Positions 49,920 to 60,056 of a stretch of DNA of 64,000 nucleotides are shown here, piece after piece. The notes below the pieces were generated by a model. That model did no database searches. It worked only from the letters and a program-made list of their open reading frames with translations, and was not told where the DNA came from. This stretch comes from Lachnospiraceae bacterium (lineage in GTDB: Bacteria > Bacillota > Clostridia > Lachnospirales > Lachnospiraceae), in the NCBI GenBank assembly GCA_014799465.1, contig JAAVHZ010000022.1:62001-126000 (forward strand), written 5' to 3'. Position numbers and translations under genes: made by a program. Numbering within the stretch: position 1 is the stretch's first letter; the number at the start of each line of letters is the position of its first letter.

Positions 49920-51500
49920 ATGAAAAAAATATTGACATTTCCCATTGCTTTTATACTGATAGTTTCAATCAGTCTTTCAGGCTGCTCAAATCAGACAAAT
50001 GCAACCGACTATTCAGATAATTCTAACTGGGCATATTTTGAAACAGATACAACAGACAAGATGGCGGACGCATTTTTTGTATGTCCGACTGTTTATTTTG
50101 GATCAGATGACTCATACAATATGGAGCTTACAGATGAGGATACAAAAGCAAACTTCCTTGGTGCAATTAATATGGAAAAAGAAATATATGACCATGACAG
50201 CCGCTTTTTTGCACCATATTATCGGCAGGTCGGGTTAAATGTTTACTCAATGAAAACCAGTAACCGTGAGAAGTATCTTGAACTTGCATTTAATGATGTT
50301 AAGAATGCTTTTGAGTATTATTATGAAAACTGTAATGACGGCAGACCGATTATTCTTGTAGGATTTTCGCAGGGAGCAGATATGTGTATCAGGCTTATGA
50401 AGGAGTGTTTCAAGGATGAGAAAAGACAAAATCAGCTAATAGCCTGCTACGCAATCGGTTGGAGTATTACCGAAGAAGAAACCAAAGAGTATCCTCAGTT
50501 GAAATTTGCCGAGGGCGAAAGCGATACAGGAGTGATTATATCCTTCAACAGTGAGGCAGAAAGCATTGACAATTCGCTTTCTGTTCCGAAGGGAACAAAA
50601 ACCCTTGCAATCAATCCTCTTAACTGGAAGACAGACTCAACTATTGCAGACAAAAGTCTTAATCTCGGTGCCTGCTTTACCGATTATGACGGCAATATTA
50701 CAAAGGAAGTAGGCAATCTTACAGGTGCGTACATTGATGATGTCCGAGGCACATTAAAGGTAACAGATGTAACGCCTGAGGAATATCCGGCCGGACTTGA
50801 GATATTTGAGGATGGTATTTATCATCTGTATGACTATCAGTTCTTTTATCGCAATTTACAGAAAAATGTTCAGACACGAATTGATGCCTATCAGTCAAAC
50901 TTTGACAAGGCTTCAGAACCAAAACGCATCACAGTTGATTCCGCAGAGGAAGCATTAAAAGAATTAAAGGAGGGGAATGAGGAATTTATTTCCGGAAATA
51001 CTGAGGGACTTCGTGCTGATTTGGCAGAAAATGGGCAGACTCCATATGCAGTTGTGATTACCTGCTCTGACTCCCGTGTCGCTCCGGAGGTTTTGTTTAA
51101 TACAACTATGGGCGAGCTTTTTACGATTCGTACAGCCGGAAATGTAGTGGATGAATTTGAAATTGGCAGCGTTGAATATGGTGCAGAGCATTTGGGTGCA
51201 CCATTGATTGTGGTTATGGGGCATTCAAATTGTGGTGCAGTAAGTGCCGCAGTCAGCGGTGAAGCAGAAGGCTTTATACAGAATATCTTAGATGAGATTA
51301 CCCCATCTGTTGAAGAGGCTAAAAAGATAGAAACAGATGAAAGTGCTATTTCTGCACTGGCAGAGAATCTTAATATCCAAAATACAATACGGAAGCTGCA
51401 CACAAGTACAATTCTCAGTCATTTGGAATCTGAAGGTAATGTCAAAATTATTGGTGCTAAGTATGATATTAAGGATGGTAGTGTTGAATTTCTGGAATAG
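49920..51500 (+). CDS. Lipoprotein: DUF3089 hydrolase fused to beta-carbonic anhydrase
   Basis: The product is 526 residues from ATG 49920. ATG 49908 is an alternative. A lipoprotein signal with lipobox SLSGC gives an acylated Cys and external location. Residues about 35-335 match DUF3089, an alpha/beta-hydrolase group, with nucleophile Ser150 in GFSQG. Residues about 345-526 are a beta-carbonic anhydrase with zinc ligands Cys382 and Asp384 in CSDSR, His435 and Cys438 in GHSNCG. All are intact. A hydrolase joined to a carbonic anhydrase on the outside of a Gram-positive cell is unusual. It may hydrate CO2 at the surface while cleaving an ester. The divergent marR gene likely controls it. Confidence 0.85.
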   Translation: MKKILTFPIAFILIVSISLSGCSNQTNATDYSDNSNWAYFETDTTDKMADAFFVCPTVYFGSDDSYNMELTDEDTKANFLGAINMEKEIYDHDSRFFAPYYRQVGLNVYSMKTSNREKYLELAFNDVKNAFEYYYENCNDGRPIILVGFSQGADMCIRLMKECFKDEKRQNQLIACYAIGWSITEEETKEYPQLKFAEGESDTGVIISFNSEAESIDNSLSVPKGTKTLAINPLNWKTDSTIADKSLNLGACFTDYDGNITKEVGNLTGAYIDDVRGTLKVTDVTPEEYPAGLEIFEDGIYHLYDYQFFYRNLQKNVQTRIDAYQSNFDKASEPKRITVDSAEEALKELKEGNEEFISGNTEGLRADLAENGQTPYAVVITCSDSRVAPEVLFNTTMGELFTIRTAGNVVDEFEIGSVEYGAEHLGAPLIVVMGHSNCGAVSAAVSGEAEGFIQNILDEITPSVEEAKKIETDESAISALAENLNIQNTIRKLHTSTILSHLESEGNVKIIGAKYDIKDGSVEFLE

Positions 51501-51529
51501 TACCTATGAAAAATTTGGGAGGAATATTA

Positions 51530-52678
51530 ATGAAATTTTTTCATTTGTCCGATTTGCACATCGGGTTGAAATTATTTAATAGGGATTTGTTGGAAGACCA
51601 ACAATATATTTTAAAGCAAATTGTTGAAATTGCTATAGAGGAACAGCCGGATGCAATTGTAATTGCAGGTGATATTTATGATAAAGCAGTTCCATCAGCA
51701 GAAGCTGTTGCAGTGTTTGATGAATTTATTGCAAATTTGACAACTGCTGTTCCGGATACAGTGATTATGATGATTAGTGGGAATCATGACAGTGCACCAC
51801 GTGTCAATGTCTTCCGAAGTGTGTTGTCGAAACAGAATATTTATATGATTGGAATTGCACCACAGCAGCCGGACGAGCACATCGAAAAAGTTACAATGCA
51901 GGATGCTTACGGAACTGTCAATTTTTATCTGCTTCCATTTGTGAAGCCTTCGATGGTAAAATCAGTTGTCGGCACAGATGAAAATGGTAACAATTTTTCA
52001 TATCACGAAACGGTACATAAGCTGATCGAAAGGGAATCAATTGACAGCAGTGAGAGAAATGTGCTGGTGAGTCATCAATTTTACCTTCCAAAAGGCACAG
52101 ACTCAGACAGCATAGAGCGTATGGATTCAGAGATACGCACAGTTGGGAATATTGATGAGGTTTCAGCAGATATTTTACATAAATTTGACTATGCAGCACT
52201 TGGTCATATTCATAAGCCTATGAAAGTCGGAAGTGAATATTACCGCTATTGCGGAACGCCTTTGGCGTGTTCTGTCAGTGAGGCAGGACAGCAGAAAGGT
52301 ATTGTTGTGGTGGAAATGCAGGAAAAGGGCAGCATTTTGACAGATGTCATTCCGCTTGAGCCGCTGCATCAGGTTCGTGTCGTTAAGGGAGAACTGGAAG
52401 AAGTGTTAAAGCAGTCCTGCAATGATTATGTGACGGTAATTTTGACGGATAAAGTAGATCTCAATGTGATTGATATGCAGGACAGGATCCGCAATGCATT
52501 TCCAAATTTGCTTGAAATCCGCAGGGAGACGCTGCGGAAAACGGATTACAGTAAAAAATTTGCAGCAGAAAAAAATTTAGATCCGTTTGAGCTTTGCTGT
52601 TCCTTTTTAAAAGAAATGGATGATTCGGAGAAGGAACTGCTTAGAGATGTTATTAATACCGTACAGGAGGTGCAGTAA
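51530..52678 (+). CDS. sbcD: Exonuclease SbcCD subunit D
   Basis: This 382-residue protein starts at ATG 51530 behind GGGAGG. Phosphoesterase motifs are DLHIG, AGDIYD, SGNHD, SHQF and GHIH, which bind two manganese ions. The C-terminal half has the capping region. With SbcC it cleaves hairpins and blocked DNA ends in repair. It lies 1 base before sbcC. Confidence 0.95.
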   Translation: MKFFHLSDLHIGLKLFNRDLLEDQQYILKQIVEIAIEEQPDAIVIAGDIYDKAVPSAEAVAVFDEFIANLTTAVPDTVIMMISGNHDSAPRVNVFRSVLSKQNIYMIGIAPQQPDEHIEKVTMQDAYGTVNFYLLPFVKPSMVKSVVGTDENGNNFSYHETVHKLIERESIDSSERNVLVSHQFYLPKGTDSDSIERMDSEIRTVGNIDEVSADILHKFDYAALGHIHKPMKVGSEYYRYCGTPLACSVSEAGQQKGIVVVEMQEKGSILTDVIPLEPLHQVRVVKGELEEVLKQSCNDYVTVILTDKVDLNVIDMQDRIRNAFPNLLEIRRETLRKTDYSKKFAAEKNLDPFELCCSFLKEMDDSEKELLRDVINTVQEVQ

Positions 52679-52679
52679 G

Positions 52680-55600
52680 ATGCGGCCGATAAAATTAACA
52701 ATGCAGTCATTTGGTTCTTATGGAAAAGAGACAACGATAGATTTTACCAAAACAAGCCAGAATCTGTTTTTGATTTCAGGCGACACCGGTGCGGGAAAAA
52801 CAACGATTTTTGATGCGATTGTGTTTGCTCTTTATGGGGAAGCAAGTTCTACGAATAATAAGAAAGACGGACTGGAATTGCAGAGTCAGTTTGTGGGATA
52901 TGATACGAAACCATATGTGGAATTGGAATTCTCCGAAAAGAGAGGCGAAGAATGTGGAATTTATACAGTTCGCCGTGTTCCAAAACATATGCGTCCCTTA
53001 AAAAGGGGAAGCGGGTATACAGATGAAAGTGAAGTGGTATCACTGACTATGCCGGATGGAAGCGAGTATCCGCAGAAGGAAACCGATAAAAAATTGGAAC
53101 AGATTGTTGGTCTGACGAAGGAACAATTCATGCAGGTTGCGATGATTGCTCAAGGGGAATTTATGGAGATACTCCGGGCAAGAACCGATGACAAAAAAGT
53201 AATTTTCAGAAAGCTGTTTAACACAGAACTTTTTCAGAAAATTGTATATGAATTAGACAGACGATGCAAGGAAAAGAAGACGGAAATTGCACAAATCCGC
53301 ACCTCATGCCAGACAGAAGCAGGGCATATTGTAGCTCCGGAAGATTATGACAGAGCGGAATTATTGTCAGAACAAAAGAGAAAGATTCTCGGTTCGGATA
53401 AACTGTCTGTTACGGATATGGAAAAACTGTTAGAAGAATTAAAGATTCTCTGTGAATCGTTAAGCGAAAAGAAAGAGGCGGCACAGGAAAATTTTGAAAC
53501 TGTAAGTGAAATCCGTGACGCTAAAAGAGATGAATATGTTAATGCGGGGAATCTGTTGAAATTCTTTGAACAGTTGGAAAAAGCAGAAAAAGATCTGGCA
53601 GAGTGTTCATCTGCGGAAAAAGACATACAGGAAGCAGCTAAACTGATAAGACAGATTGATGCTGCGTATGAAATTCAGGCAGTATTCCAGAGATATGATT
53701 ACATAAGGAAAAAGGCTGAAGATACCGAGAAAAAGATTACTGATTTAAAGCAAAAGCTTCCTGAGTTGGAAACGTTATTTGAAGAATCGTCAAAACGGGA
53801 AGCAGAGGCAAAAATACAGCAGGAAACAGAACTGGAAACATTTACAAAAGTATCGGAACGTGTAAATGCAGCTTTAGAAAACTTAAAGAAAATAGAGAAT
53901 GCAAATGCTGATTTAAAGGTCAAAGAAGAAGCATATAGGCAAAGTGATGCGACATCTGTTGCTGTGACGAAGAAACTGAAGGACTTGGAAGCACAGGAAC
54001 AAAAGTGGAGGGAGCAGTCTGATAAATTAGCGGAAGCTGATACATTGCTGGCACTCTGGAAAGTCAGGAGTGAGGAAGCAGATAATATGGCAACAGAGGT
54101 TAATTCTGTCAAAGAGGCGGAACAAGATGTAGAAAATCAGCGTAAAAAAGCAGAAAAAGCACAGAGAGAATATGAGAAAGCAAGAGATGCATTTGAAAAG
54201 AAAAATGAAGTGTATATTGCGGGAAGAACCTCTTTTTTGGATGCACAGGCGGGATTTCTTGCAAAAGAAAAGTTAAAACCGGGAAAACCATGTCCTGTCT
54301 GTGGTTCTACAGAACATCCGAACCCCTGCGAATTATCAGAAGAGCATCAGGCTTTGACGCGTGAAATAATTGAGGAACTGAGTGAAGAGGTTGGAAAATT
54401 ACAGAAAAAGCAGGAAGATAAATCAAGGGAAGCAGGCACAAGTTTAGAACTGCTTAACGAGAAAGAAACGAATTTTAAAGAAGTCATGGACAAGCTTCAT
54501 GGACATATGTCGAAGAATATTCCTGATGTACCGGATGATTTTAATGTGAAGCTGGCAGATGAATTATTAGACAGATGGAAAGAAGAAATCCGGTCAGAGG
54601 GAGAAAAGCTTAAAAAAGATGCAGAAACGCTGGCATCTGTGAAGAAATCTTTGAGTGGCGTAGATGAAAGAAAGAGTGAATTAAAAGAAGCAGCAGATAA
54701 GGCAGCAAAGGGAGCAGATGAAGCAAGAGAAGCACTTACTGTCAGCAAGACAAATCTGACAAATTTGGAGAAGGAAAAGGATTATTCAACAGCAGAAGAA
54801 GCAAATGCGGCATTTGAGTCAGCAGAGAAAGCTAAAAAGGAAAAAGATAAAGAATACCAGAAAGCAAATAAAACTGCAATGAAAGCGAAGCAGGAAAAAG
54901 AACGGGCAGAAACATTGCTTGAAAAATATAGGAATGATATCGGAGAACAGACAAAGGAACAGATACTGCGTAAGGATGCTTATCAGAAGATTATGGCAGA
55001 AAAGGATATTTCAGAATCTGAATGGAAAGATTTGACAGAAATGCATCACAAGACAGAGATGGCAGACATTCAAACCAAAATAGATGCACATAATAAGAAA
55101 AAAGCGGCAGCGGAAAGTGTCCGTGTTTCTGCAAAGGAAGCCATTGGGGAGCAGGAACGTCCGCATCTTGAAGAGCTTGAAAAGGCAAAGAACAAATCAG
55201 AACAGGAACTTGTATATGTGCAGGGTATTTTGGAACAGTATAAAGAAGAGTATAAAGTTAATTACACTGCTTACCAGGCACTGGCTCCCAAAATGGAAGA
55301 GCGCAGCCGGATTATGGAAGAATACCGGAGAATGGACACATTATACAGCCTTCTTGCCGGAAAAGTCACAGGTGCACGCATGGACATTGAAGCGTTTGTA
55401 CAGCGTTATTACCTGGAGAAGATTTTATATGCTGCAAACAGCCGTTTTCTGGATATGTCAGCCGGACAGTTTGAACTTCGCATGTACGATATTGAAAAAG
55501 CCGGAGAGGGAAGAAACCGTGGGCTTGATTTAATGGTTTATTCCACTGTAACCGGAAAGGAGAGGGAAGTGCGGACACTTTCCGGTGGAGAGTCATTTAT

Positions 55601-55871
55601 GGCAGCTTTGGCACTGGCTCTTGGAATGGCAGACCAGATTCAGGAAAACTCTGCTGCAATTAATCTGGATGTCATGTTTATTGACGAGGGATTTGGTTCA
55701 CTTGATAATCATTCCAGAAATCAGGCAGTTAAGGTATTGCAGCAAATGGCGGGCGGTTCTAAGCTGATAGGTATTATTTCCCATGTGACAGAGTTAAAAC
55801 AGGAAATTGAGGATCAGTTGATTGTCAGGAGGGATGAGAACGGAAGCCATGTAAGGTGGCAGAATAGCTGA
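52680..55871 (+). CDS. sbcC: Exonuclease SbcCD subunit C (Rad50-like ATPase)
   Basis: This 1063-residue protein starts at ATG 52680. Walker A GDTGAGKTT lies at about residues 37-45. Long coiled coils flank a zinc hook CPVC in KPGKPCPVCGS near 540. The ABC signature LSGGESFMAALALALG and Walker B LDVMFIDEGFGSLD lie near the C-terminus. It forms a clamp with SbcD and uses ATP to process DNA ends. Codon use and length are normal for the family. Confidence 0.95.
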   Translation: MRPIKLTMQSFGSYGKETTIDFTKTSQNLFLISGDTGAGKTTIFDAIVFALYGEASSTNNKKDGLELQSQFVGYDTKPYVELEFSEKRGEECGIYTVRRVPKHMRPLKRGSGYTDESEVVSLTMPDGSEYPQKETDKKLEQIVGLTKEQFMQVAMIAQGEFMEILRARTDDKKVIFRKLFNTELFQKIVYELDRRCKEKKTEIAQIRTSCQTEAGHIVAPEDYDRAELLSEQKRKILGSDKLSVTDMEKLLEELKILCESLSEKKEAAQENFETVSEIRDAKRDEYVNAGNLLKFFEQLEKAEKDLAECSSAEKDIQEAAKLIRQIDAAYEIQAVFQRYDYIRKKAEDTEKKITDLKQKLPELETLFEESSKREAEAKIQQETELETFTKVSERVNAALENLKKIENANADLKVKEEAYRQSDATSVAVTKKLKDLEAQEQKWREQSDKLAEADTLLALWKVRSEEADNMATEVNSVKEAEQDVENQRKKAEKAQREYEKARDAFEKKNEVYIAGRTSFLDAQAGFLAKEKLKPGKPCPVCGSTEHPNPCELSEEHQALTREIIEELSEEVGKLQKKQEDKSREAGTSLELLNEKETNFKEVMDKLHGHMSKNIPDVPDDFNVKLADELLDRWKEEIRSEGEKLKKDAETLASVKKSLSGVDERKSELKEAADKAAKGADEAREALTVSKTNLTNLEKEKDYSTAEEANAAFESAEKAKKEKDKEYQKANKTAMKAKQEKERAETLLEKYRNDIGEQTKEQILRKDAYQKIMAEKDISESEWKDLTEMHHKTEMADIQTKIDAHNKKKAAAESVRVSAKEAIGEQERPHLEELEKAKNKSEQELVYVQGILEQYKEEYKVNYTAYQALAPKMEERSRIMEEYRRMDTLYSLLAGKVTGARMDIEAFVQRYYLEKILYAANSRFLDMSAGQFELRMYDIEKAGEGRNRGLDLMVYSTVTGKEREVRTLSGGESFMAALALALGMADQIQENSAAINLDVMFIDEGFGSLDNHSRNQAVKVLQQMAGGSKLIGIISHVTELKQEIEDQLIVRRDENGSHVRWQNS

Positions 55872-55930
55872 AGTAATGTGTACACAGCAAATGCATGAAA
55901 AATTTATTGAAAAGGAGAATGGATAATATT

Positions 55931-57097
55931 ATGTTAGGAAATTTTAGTTTTTGTAACCCGACAAAATTGTATTTCGGGGAGGATTCACTTCAGTATCTTA
56001 ATGAGGAACTGCCAAAGTATGGTAAGAATGTACAACTTATTTATGGCAGCGGTTCTATTAAGAAAAATGGCATTTACGATCAGATTGTAGAAATTCTGAG
56101 AGCGAATGGCAAAGAGATTTTTGAGGACGGCGGAGTTATGCCGAATCCAACTGTAGAGAAGCTGCATGAAGGCATTCAGATTGCCAGAGAAAATCATGTG
56201 GACTTACTGCTGGCTGTAGGGGGTGGTTCATGCTGTGATTATGCAAAGGCAGTTTCAGTTTCTGTAAATTGTGAGGAAGAACCATGGGAAAAGTATTATA
56301 TCCGTTTCGAAGAACCTACATGTGAGATTATACCGGTAGGCTGTGTGCTTACGATGGCAGGAACCGGTTCTGAGATGAATGCAGGGTCAGTTATTACCAA
56401 CCATGAGAGCAAGTTGAAAATCGGTCATGTATATGGTGAGAGTGTGATGCCGAAATTCTCTATTTTAAATCCAAAGTTCACCTTTACGCTTCCAAAGTAT
56501 CAGATGGTGGCAGGTATTTATGATATATTTAACCATATCTGTGAACAGTATTTTTCCGGTGAGGATGACAATACCAGTGATTATATCAGTGAGGCACTGA
56601 TGAAATCGGTAGTTCACAGCTCCCGTATTGCAGTAAAGAATCCGGAAGATTATGAAGCACGTTCCAACATTATGTGGACAGCAACATGGGCATTGAACAC
56701 TTTGGTATCCAGAGGAAAGAGTACTGATTGGATGGTGCATATGCTAGGTCAGTCTGTTGGTGCATATACTGATGCGACACACGGTATGACGCTTTCTGCT
56801 GTATCGCTGCCATATTATCGCTACATTATGCCATATGGTCTGCAGAAGTTTGTGCGATTTGCTAAGGAAGTGTGGGGAATAAATGGGAATGGAAAAACAG
56901 ATGAGCAGATTGCGGAGGAAGGTTTGTCTGCAATGGAGAACTGGATGCGGGAGCTTGGTCTTGCCATGAAAATCTCTGAAATCGGTGTGACCGAGGATAT
57001 GATTGAAGGAATCGCAAATGGTACTTTTATTATGGAAGGCGGCTATAAGGTATTTACCCATGATGACGTGGTTGCTGTCTTAAGAGAATGCATGTAA
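55931..57097 (+). CDS. Iron-containing alcohol dehydrogenase (butanol dehydrogenase type)
   Basis: This 388-residue protein starts at ATG 55931, matching the family opening MLGNF. ATG 55919 is too close to AAAGGAG. The NAD(P) loop is VGGGSCCDYAKAV. Metal-binding acid and histidines occur in GIYDIFNHICEQYF and DATHGMTLSAV. It belongs to the YqhD/BdhA-like group, which reduces aldehydes with NAD(P)H. It stands alone between sbcC and a lipase-like gene. The substrate cannot be read from sequence. Confidence 0.88.
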   Translation: MLGNFSFCNPTKLYFGEDSLQYLNEELPKYGKNVQLIYGSGSIKKNGIYDQIVEILRANGKEIFEDGGVMPNPTVEKLHEGIQIARENHVDLLLAVGGGSCCDYAKAVSVSVNCEEEPWEKYYIRFEEPTCEIIPVGCVLTMAGTGSEMNAGSVITNHESKLKIGHVYGESVMPKFSILNPKFTFTLPKYQMVAGIYDIFNHICEQYFSGEDDNTSDYISEALMKSVVHSSRIAVKNPEDYEARSNIMWTATWALNTLVSRGKSTDWMVHMLGQSVGAYTDATHGMTLSAVSLPYYRYIMPYGLQKFVRFAKEVWGINGNGKTDEQIAEEGLSAMENWMRELGLAMKISEIGVTEDMIEGIANGTFIMEGGYKVFTHDDVVAVLRECM

Positions 57098-57132
57098 CAG
57101 AAAAAACATAATTATAGTGAGGTATACTGCAA

Positions 57133-58485
57133 ATGATAAAGGTAAGAAATTTTTTAATTGGTTTAATAGGCACAGTGTCTTTTTTTGCAGCAGCAAATAG
57201 CTATACATTGGGAAAGTATAAAATGATTTCCTCATGGTTGTGGATTGGATGGATATTAAGCGTTGTAATCAGTATTGTACCGTTCTTATTTTATAATAAA
57301 CTACAAACAAAGCAATTAAACCGGTGCAGGAATGGCTGTGAACAGTTGAAAATATTTTTAGTTTCTTCAGCAGCATCAATTTGTTATTCAATAGCAGGCT
57401 TAATCGGAATGTTATCAATGGAATCGTTTATGGAAAATCCTAAAATGTGGATAATTCATTGCGTTATTGCTATTCTTGTGGAAGGATTTTTGTTTTGGAA
57501 CGGAATCATTAGAATTTATTTGTCATCAGCACAGTTGGGAATGAAATGGAGAGTTATAGGAATTATTTGTGGATGTATTCCGATTGTGCATATAATTGTG
57601 CTGGCAAAGCTGATTAGGATTGCTTCTAAAGAAGTTGAGTTAGAAAATAAAAAAATTCTGACTAATAAAGGCAGACAAGCTGATGCAATCTGTAAGACTA
57701 AATATCCGATTTTAATGGTACATGGAGTATTTTTCAGAGATTTCAGGTATTTAAATTACTGGGGAAGGATTCCTAAAGAACTTGAGCAGAATGGTGCAAC
57801 TATCTATTATGGCAATCACCAGTCGGCAGCAATGGTATCGGAAAGTGCAAAGGAACTGGATTCGAGAATTCGACAGATTGTAGAGGAGACCGGCTGTGGT
57901 AAACTGAATGTTATTGCACATTCAAAGGGAGGGCTGGATACAAGATATGCATTATCAATGTTAGGTACAGATAAGTATGTAGCTTCTCTTACTACTGTTA
58001 ATACACCTCACAGGGGATGTGAATTTGCAGATTACCTATTGTCTAAAATACCTGAATCACAGCAAAATGCAGTTGCAAACACATACAATTCCGCATTTCA
58101 GAAATTAGGAGATGAAAGTCCGGATTTTATTGCTGCGGTAACTGATTTGACTGCAAGTGCGTGTAAAAAAATAAATGAAGAGGTAAAGGATATGCCGGAT
58201 GTATATTATCAGAGTATTGGGAGCAAATTAAATGTTGCCTCATGTGGAAGATTTCCACTTAATCTGACTTATAAGCTTGTTAAATGTTTTGATGGGTTTA
58301 ATGATGGATTGGTGGGGGAAGAATCATTTCAGTGGGGAGAGGATTATCAATTTTTAACCGTAAAGGGTAAAAGAGGAATTTCGCATGGAGATGTAATAGA
58401 TTTGAATAGAGAAAACATAGATGGTTTTGATGTAAGGGAATTTTATGTGGAACTGGTGAGCAGGCTTAGGGAAATGGGGTTTTAA
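57133..58485 (+). CDS. Membrane-anchored lipase-like alpha/beta hydrolase
   Basis: This 450-residue protein starts at ATG 57133. Four hydrophobic helices lie in residues 5-160. A lipase domain follows (about 190-450) with the oxyanion region PILMVHGVFF, the nucleophile in IAHSKGG, and likely acid and base in DGFNDGLV and SHGDVID. It resembles bacterial triacylglycerol lipases of the PGAP1/esterase type. The catalytic domain position relative to the membrane is not certain. The substrate is unknown. Confidence 0.75.
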   Translation: MIKVRNFLIGLIGTVSFFAAANSYTLGKYKMISSWLWIGWILSVVISIVPFLFYNKLQTKQLNRCRNGCEQLKIFLVSSAASICYSIAGLIGMLSMESFMENPKMWIIHCVIAILVEGFLFWNGIIRIYLSSAQLGMKWRVIGIICGCIPIVHIIVLAKLIRIASKEVELENKKILTNKGRQADAICKTKYPILMVHGVFFRDFRYLNYWGRIPKELEQNGATIYYGNHQSAAMVSESAKELDSRIRQIVEETGCGKLNVIAHSKGGLDTRYALSMLGTDKYVASLTTVNTPHRGCEFADYLLSKIPESQQNAVANTYNSAFQKLGDESPDFIAAVTDLTASACKKINEEVKDMPDVYYQSIGSKLNVASCGRFPLNLTYKLVKCFDGFNDGLVGEESFQWGEDYQFLTVKGKRGISHGDVIDLNRENIDGFDVREFYVELVSRLREMGF

Positions 58486-58583
58486 AATTTTCAGTCGTAA
58501 TTTAAAAATTATAACAAGTGTTGAAAATTATGGATAAAAATGCTAAAATTGTTACACATTTAATGTGAGTAAGGAGAAACTTT

Positions 58584-59996
58584 ATGAGGGATAATCAGCA
58601 TAGTTATACTATTAAAATCATAAAAAAATTTTTTCTATTTGTATTATGTACAATATTTATTGTTATAATACATAATGAGTCGGTAATGGCTGTCAATATG
58701 AAATATCCTGTGGTGAAGCCATATATAGAAGCTGTAAATTATCCCATGATAAGATGGTCTGAACAAAAAGGATATACATACAGGGTATACAGAGCCACAA
58801 GCAAAGACGGCAAATACAAGTGCATAGCAAAAGATATTAAGAAGAATTATTGTAAAGACACAGATATTTCATTAAAAAAAGAGTATTGGTATAAAGTAAG
58901 AGTGACGAAAAAGGTGAATGGTGTGCTACGATATGGTGAAATATCTAAGCCGGTAAAAATATCTGGAATGCTATTACCGCTGACACTGAATTATCATTCT
59001 GATAAAACATATGGATATTTGAAATGGAATGATTATGGTTCTCCATACAGGTACAAAGTTTTAAGGGCCAGCAGTTATAAGGGGAAATATAAGTGCATAG
59101 CGGATACCAAGAAGAACAGATATGCCCTTTCAAAAAGTGACAGTAAAAGTAGGTACTACTACAAAGTAGTTCCATATAAGATTGGATTAGGGCAGAAAGA
59201 GATAGAAGGGGAAAGGTCAAATGTTGCCATAAATGATAAAACGGTTGATCTGATGATATTCATGGGTCAGTCTAATATGGCAGGAAGGGGAGATAATCTG
59301 AAGTTGGCACCTGAAATTGAGAAAAATACAGCATATGAGTTTAGGGCAATAACTAATCCGGACAGGCTGTATACAATGAAGGAACCTTTTGGCAAGAACG
59401 AGAATCTTATAGGGGGGATAAATGATGTGTCAAGGGGTGATGGAATAAAAAGCGGTGGGATGGTATCTATGCTGTGTAAAACATATTTTGAAGAGACAGG
59501 CGTTCCGGTAGTAGGCGTGTCTGCAAGTATTGGGGGAGTCAGAGCAAACTTGTTCAGCCCGGGTGGTGAATTATTTAATGATGCAGTTAACAGGCTTAAT
59601 AAAGCTAAGAGATATTTGAATAAGAACGGATATAATATAAGGCATATATATATGGTATGGTGTCAGGGAGAAGCTGATGGATCTGGTAATCTTTCAATAG
59701 ATAAGTATGTAAATTGTGTGAAAGAGATTATTGCGAAGATGAGATTATTGGGGGGAATAGAAAAGTGCTTTGTTGTACAGACTGGTACGTATGAATTGCG
59801 TGATTATAGTGGAGTCCGTGCAGCACAGGATAAATTATGTAAGAACTATAAATATGCACGAATGGCAACCAGAGCAGCGGTTAAATTACAGGAAAAGGGT
59901 ATGATGAATGCCCAGCACTATACGCAGGAAGGATATAATTATGTAGGATATTGGGCAGGAATGGGAATTTCAAAATATACATGTTCATTGAAGTAA
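58584..59996 (+). CDS. Exported SASA-family carbohydrate esterase
   Basis: This 470-residue protein starts at ATG 58584 (AAGGAG). A signal peptide covers about 1-36 (MRDNQHSY to SVMAV). Two FN3-like modules follow (about 45-135 and 140-220), each with a Y.YRV.RA.S..GKYKCI.D core. The SASA (sialate O-acetylesterase-like SGNH) domain occupies about 225-470, with block I IFMGQSNMAGRG (nucleophile Ser) and VWCQGEADG. It probably removes acetyl groups from glycans outside the cell. The anchor is not evident. It is monocistronic. Confidence 0.82.
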   Translation: MRDNQHSYTIKIIKKFFLFVLCTIFIVIIHNESVMAVNMKYPVVKPYIEAVNYPMIRWSEQKGYTYRVYRATSKDGKYKCIAKDIKKNYCKDTDISLKKEYWYKVRVTKKVNGVLRYGEISKPVKISGMLLPLTLNYHSDKTYGYLKWNDYGSPYRYKVLRASSYKGKYKCIADTKKNRYALSKSDSKSRYYYKVVPYKIGLGQKEIEGERSNVAINDKTVDLMIFMGQSNMAGRGDNLKLAPEIEKNTAYEFRAITNPDRLYTMKEPFGKNENLIGGINDVSRGDGIKSGGMVSMLCKTYFEETGVPVVGVSASIGGVRANLFSPGGELFNDAVNRLNKAKRYLNKNGYNIRHIYMVWCQGEADGSGNLSIDKYVNCVKEIIAKMRLLGGIEKCFVVQTGTYELRDYSGVRAAQDKLCKNYKYARMATRAAVKLQEKGMMNAQHYTQEGYNYVGYWAGMGISKYTCSLK

Positions 59997-60056
59997 AAGA
60001 GGTATATTACTGTTTTACAGTTACAAATATATTATTGAAGAAAGGTGGAGATTTTT

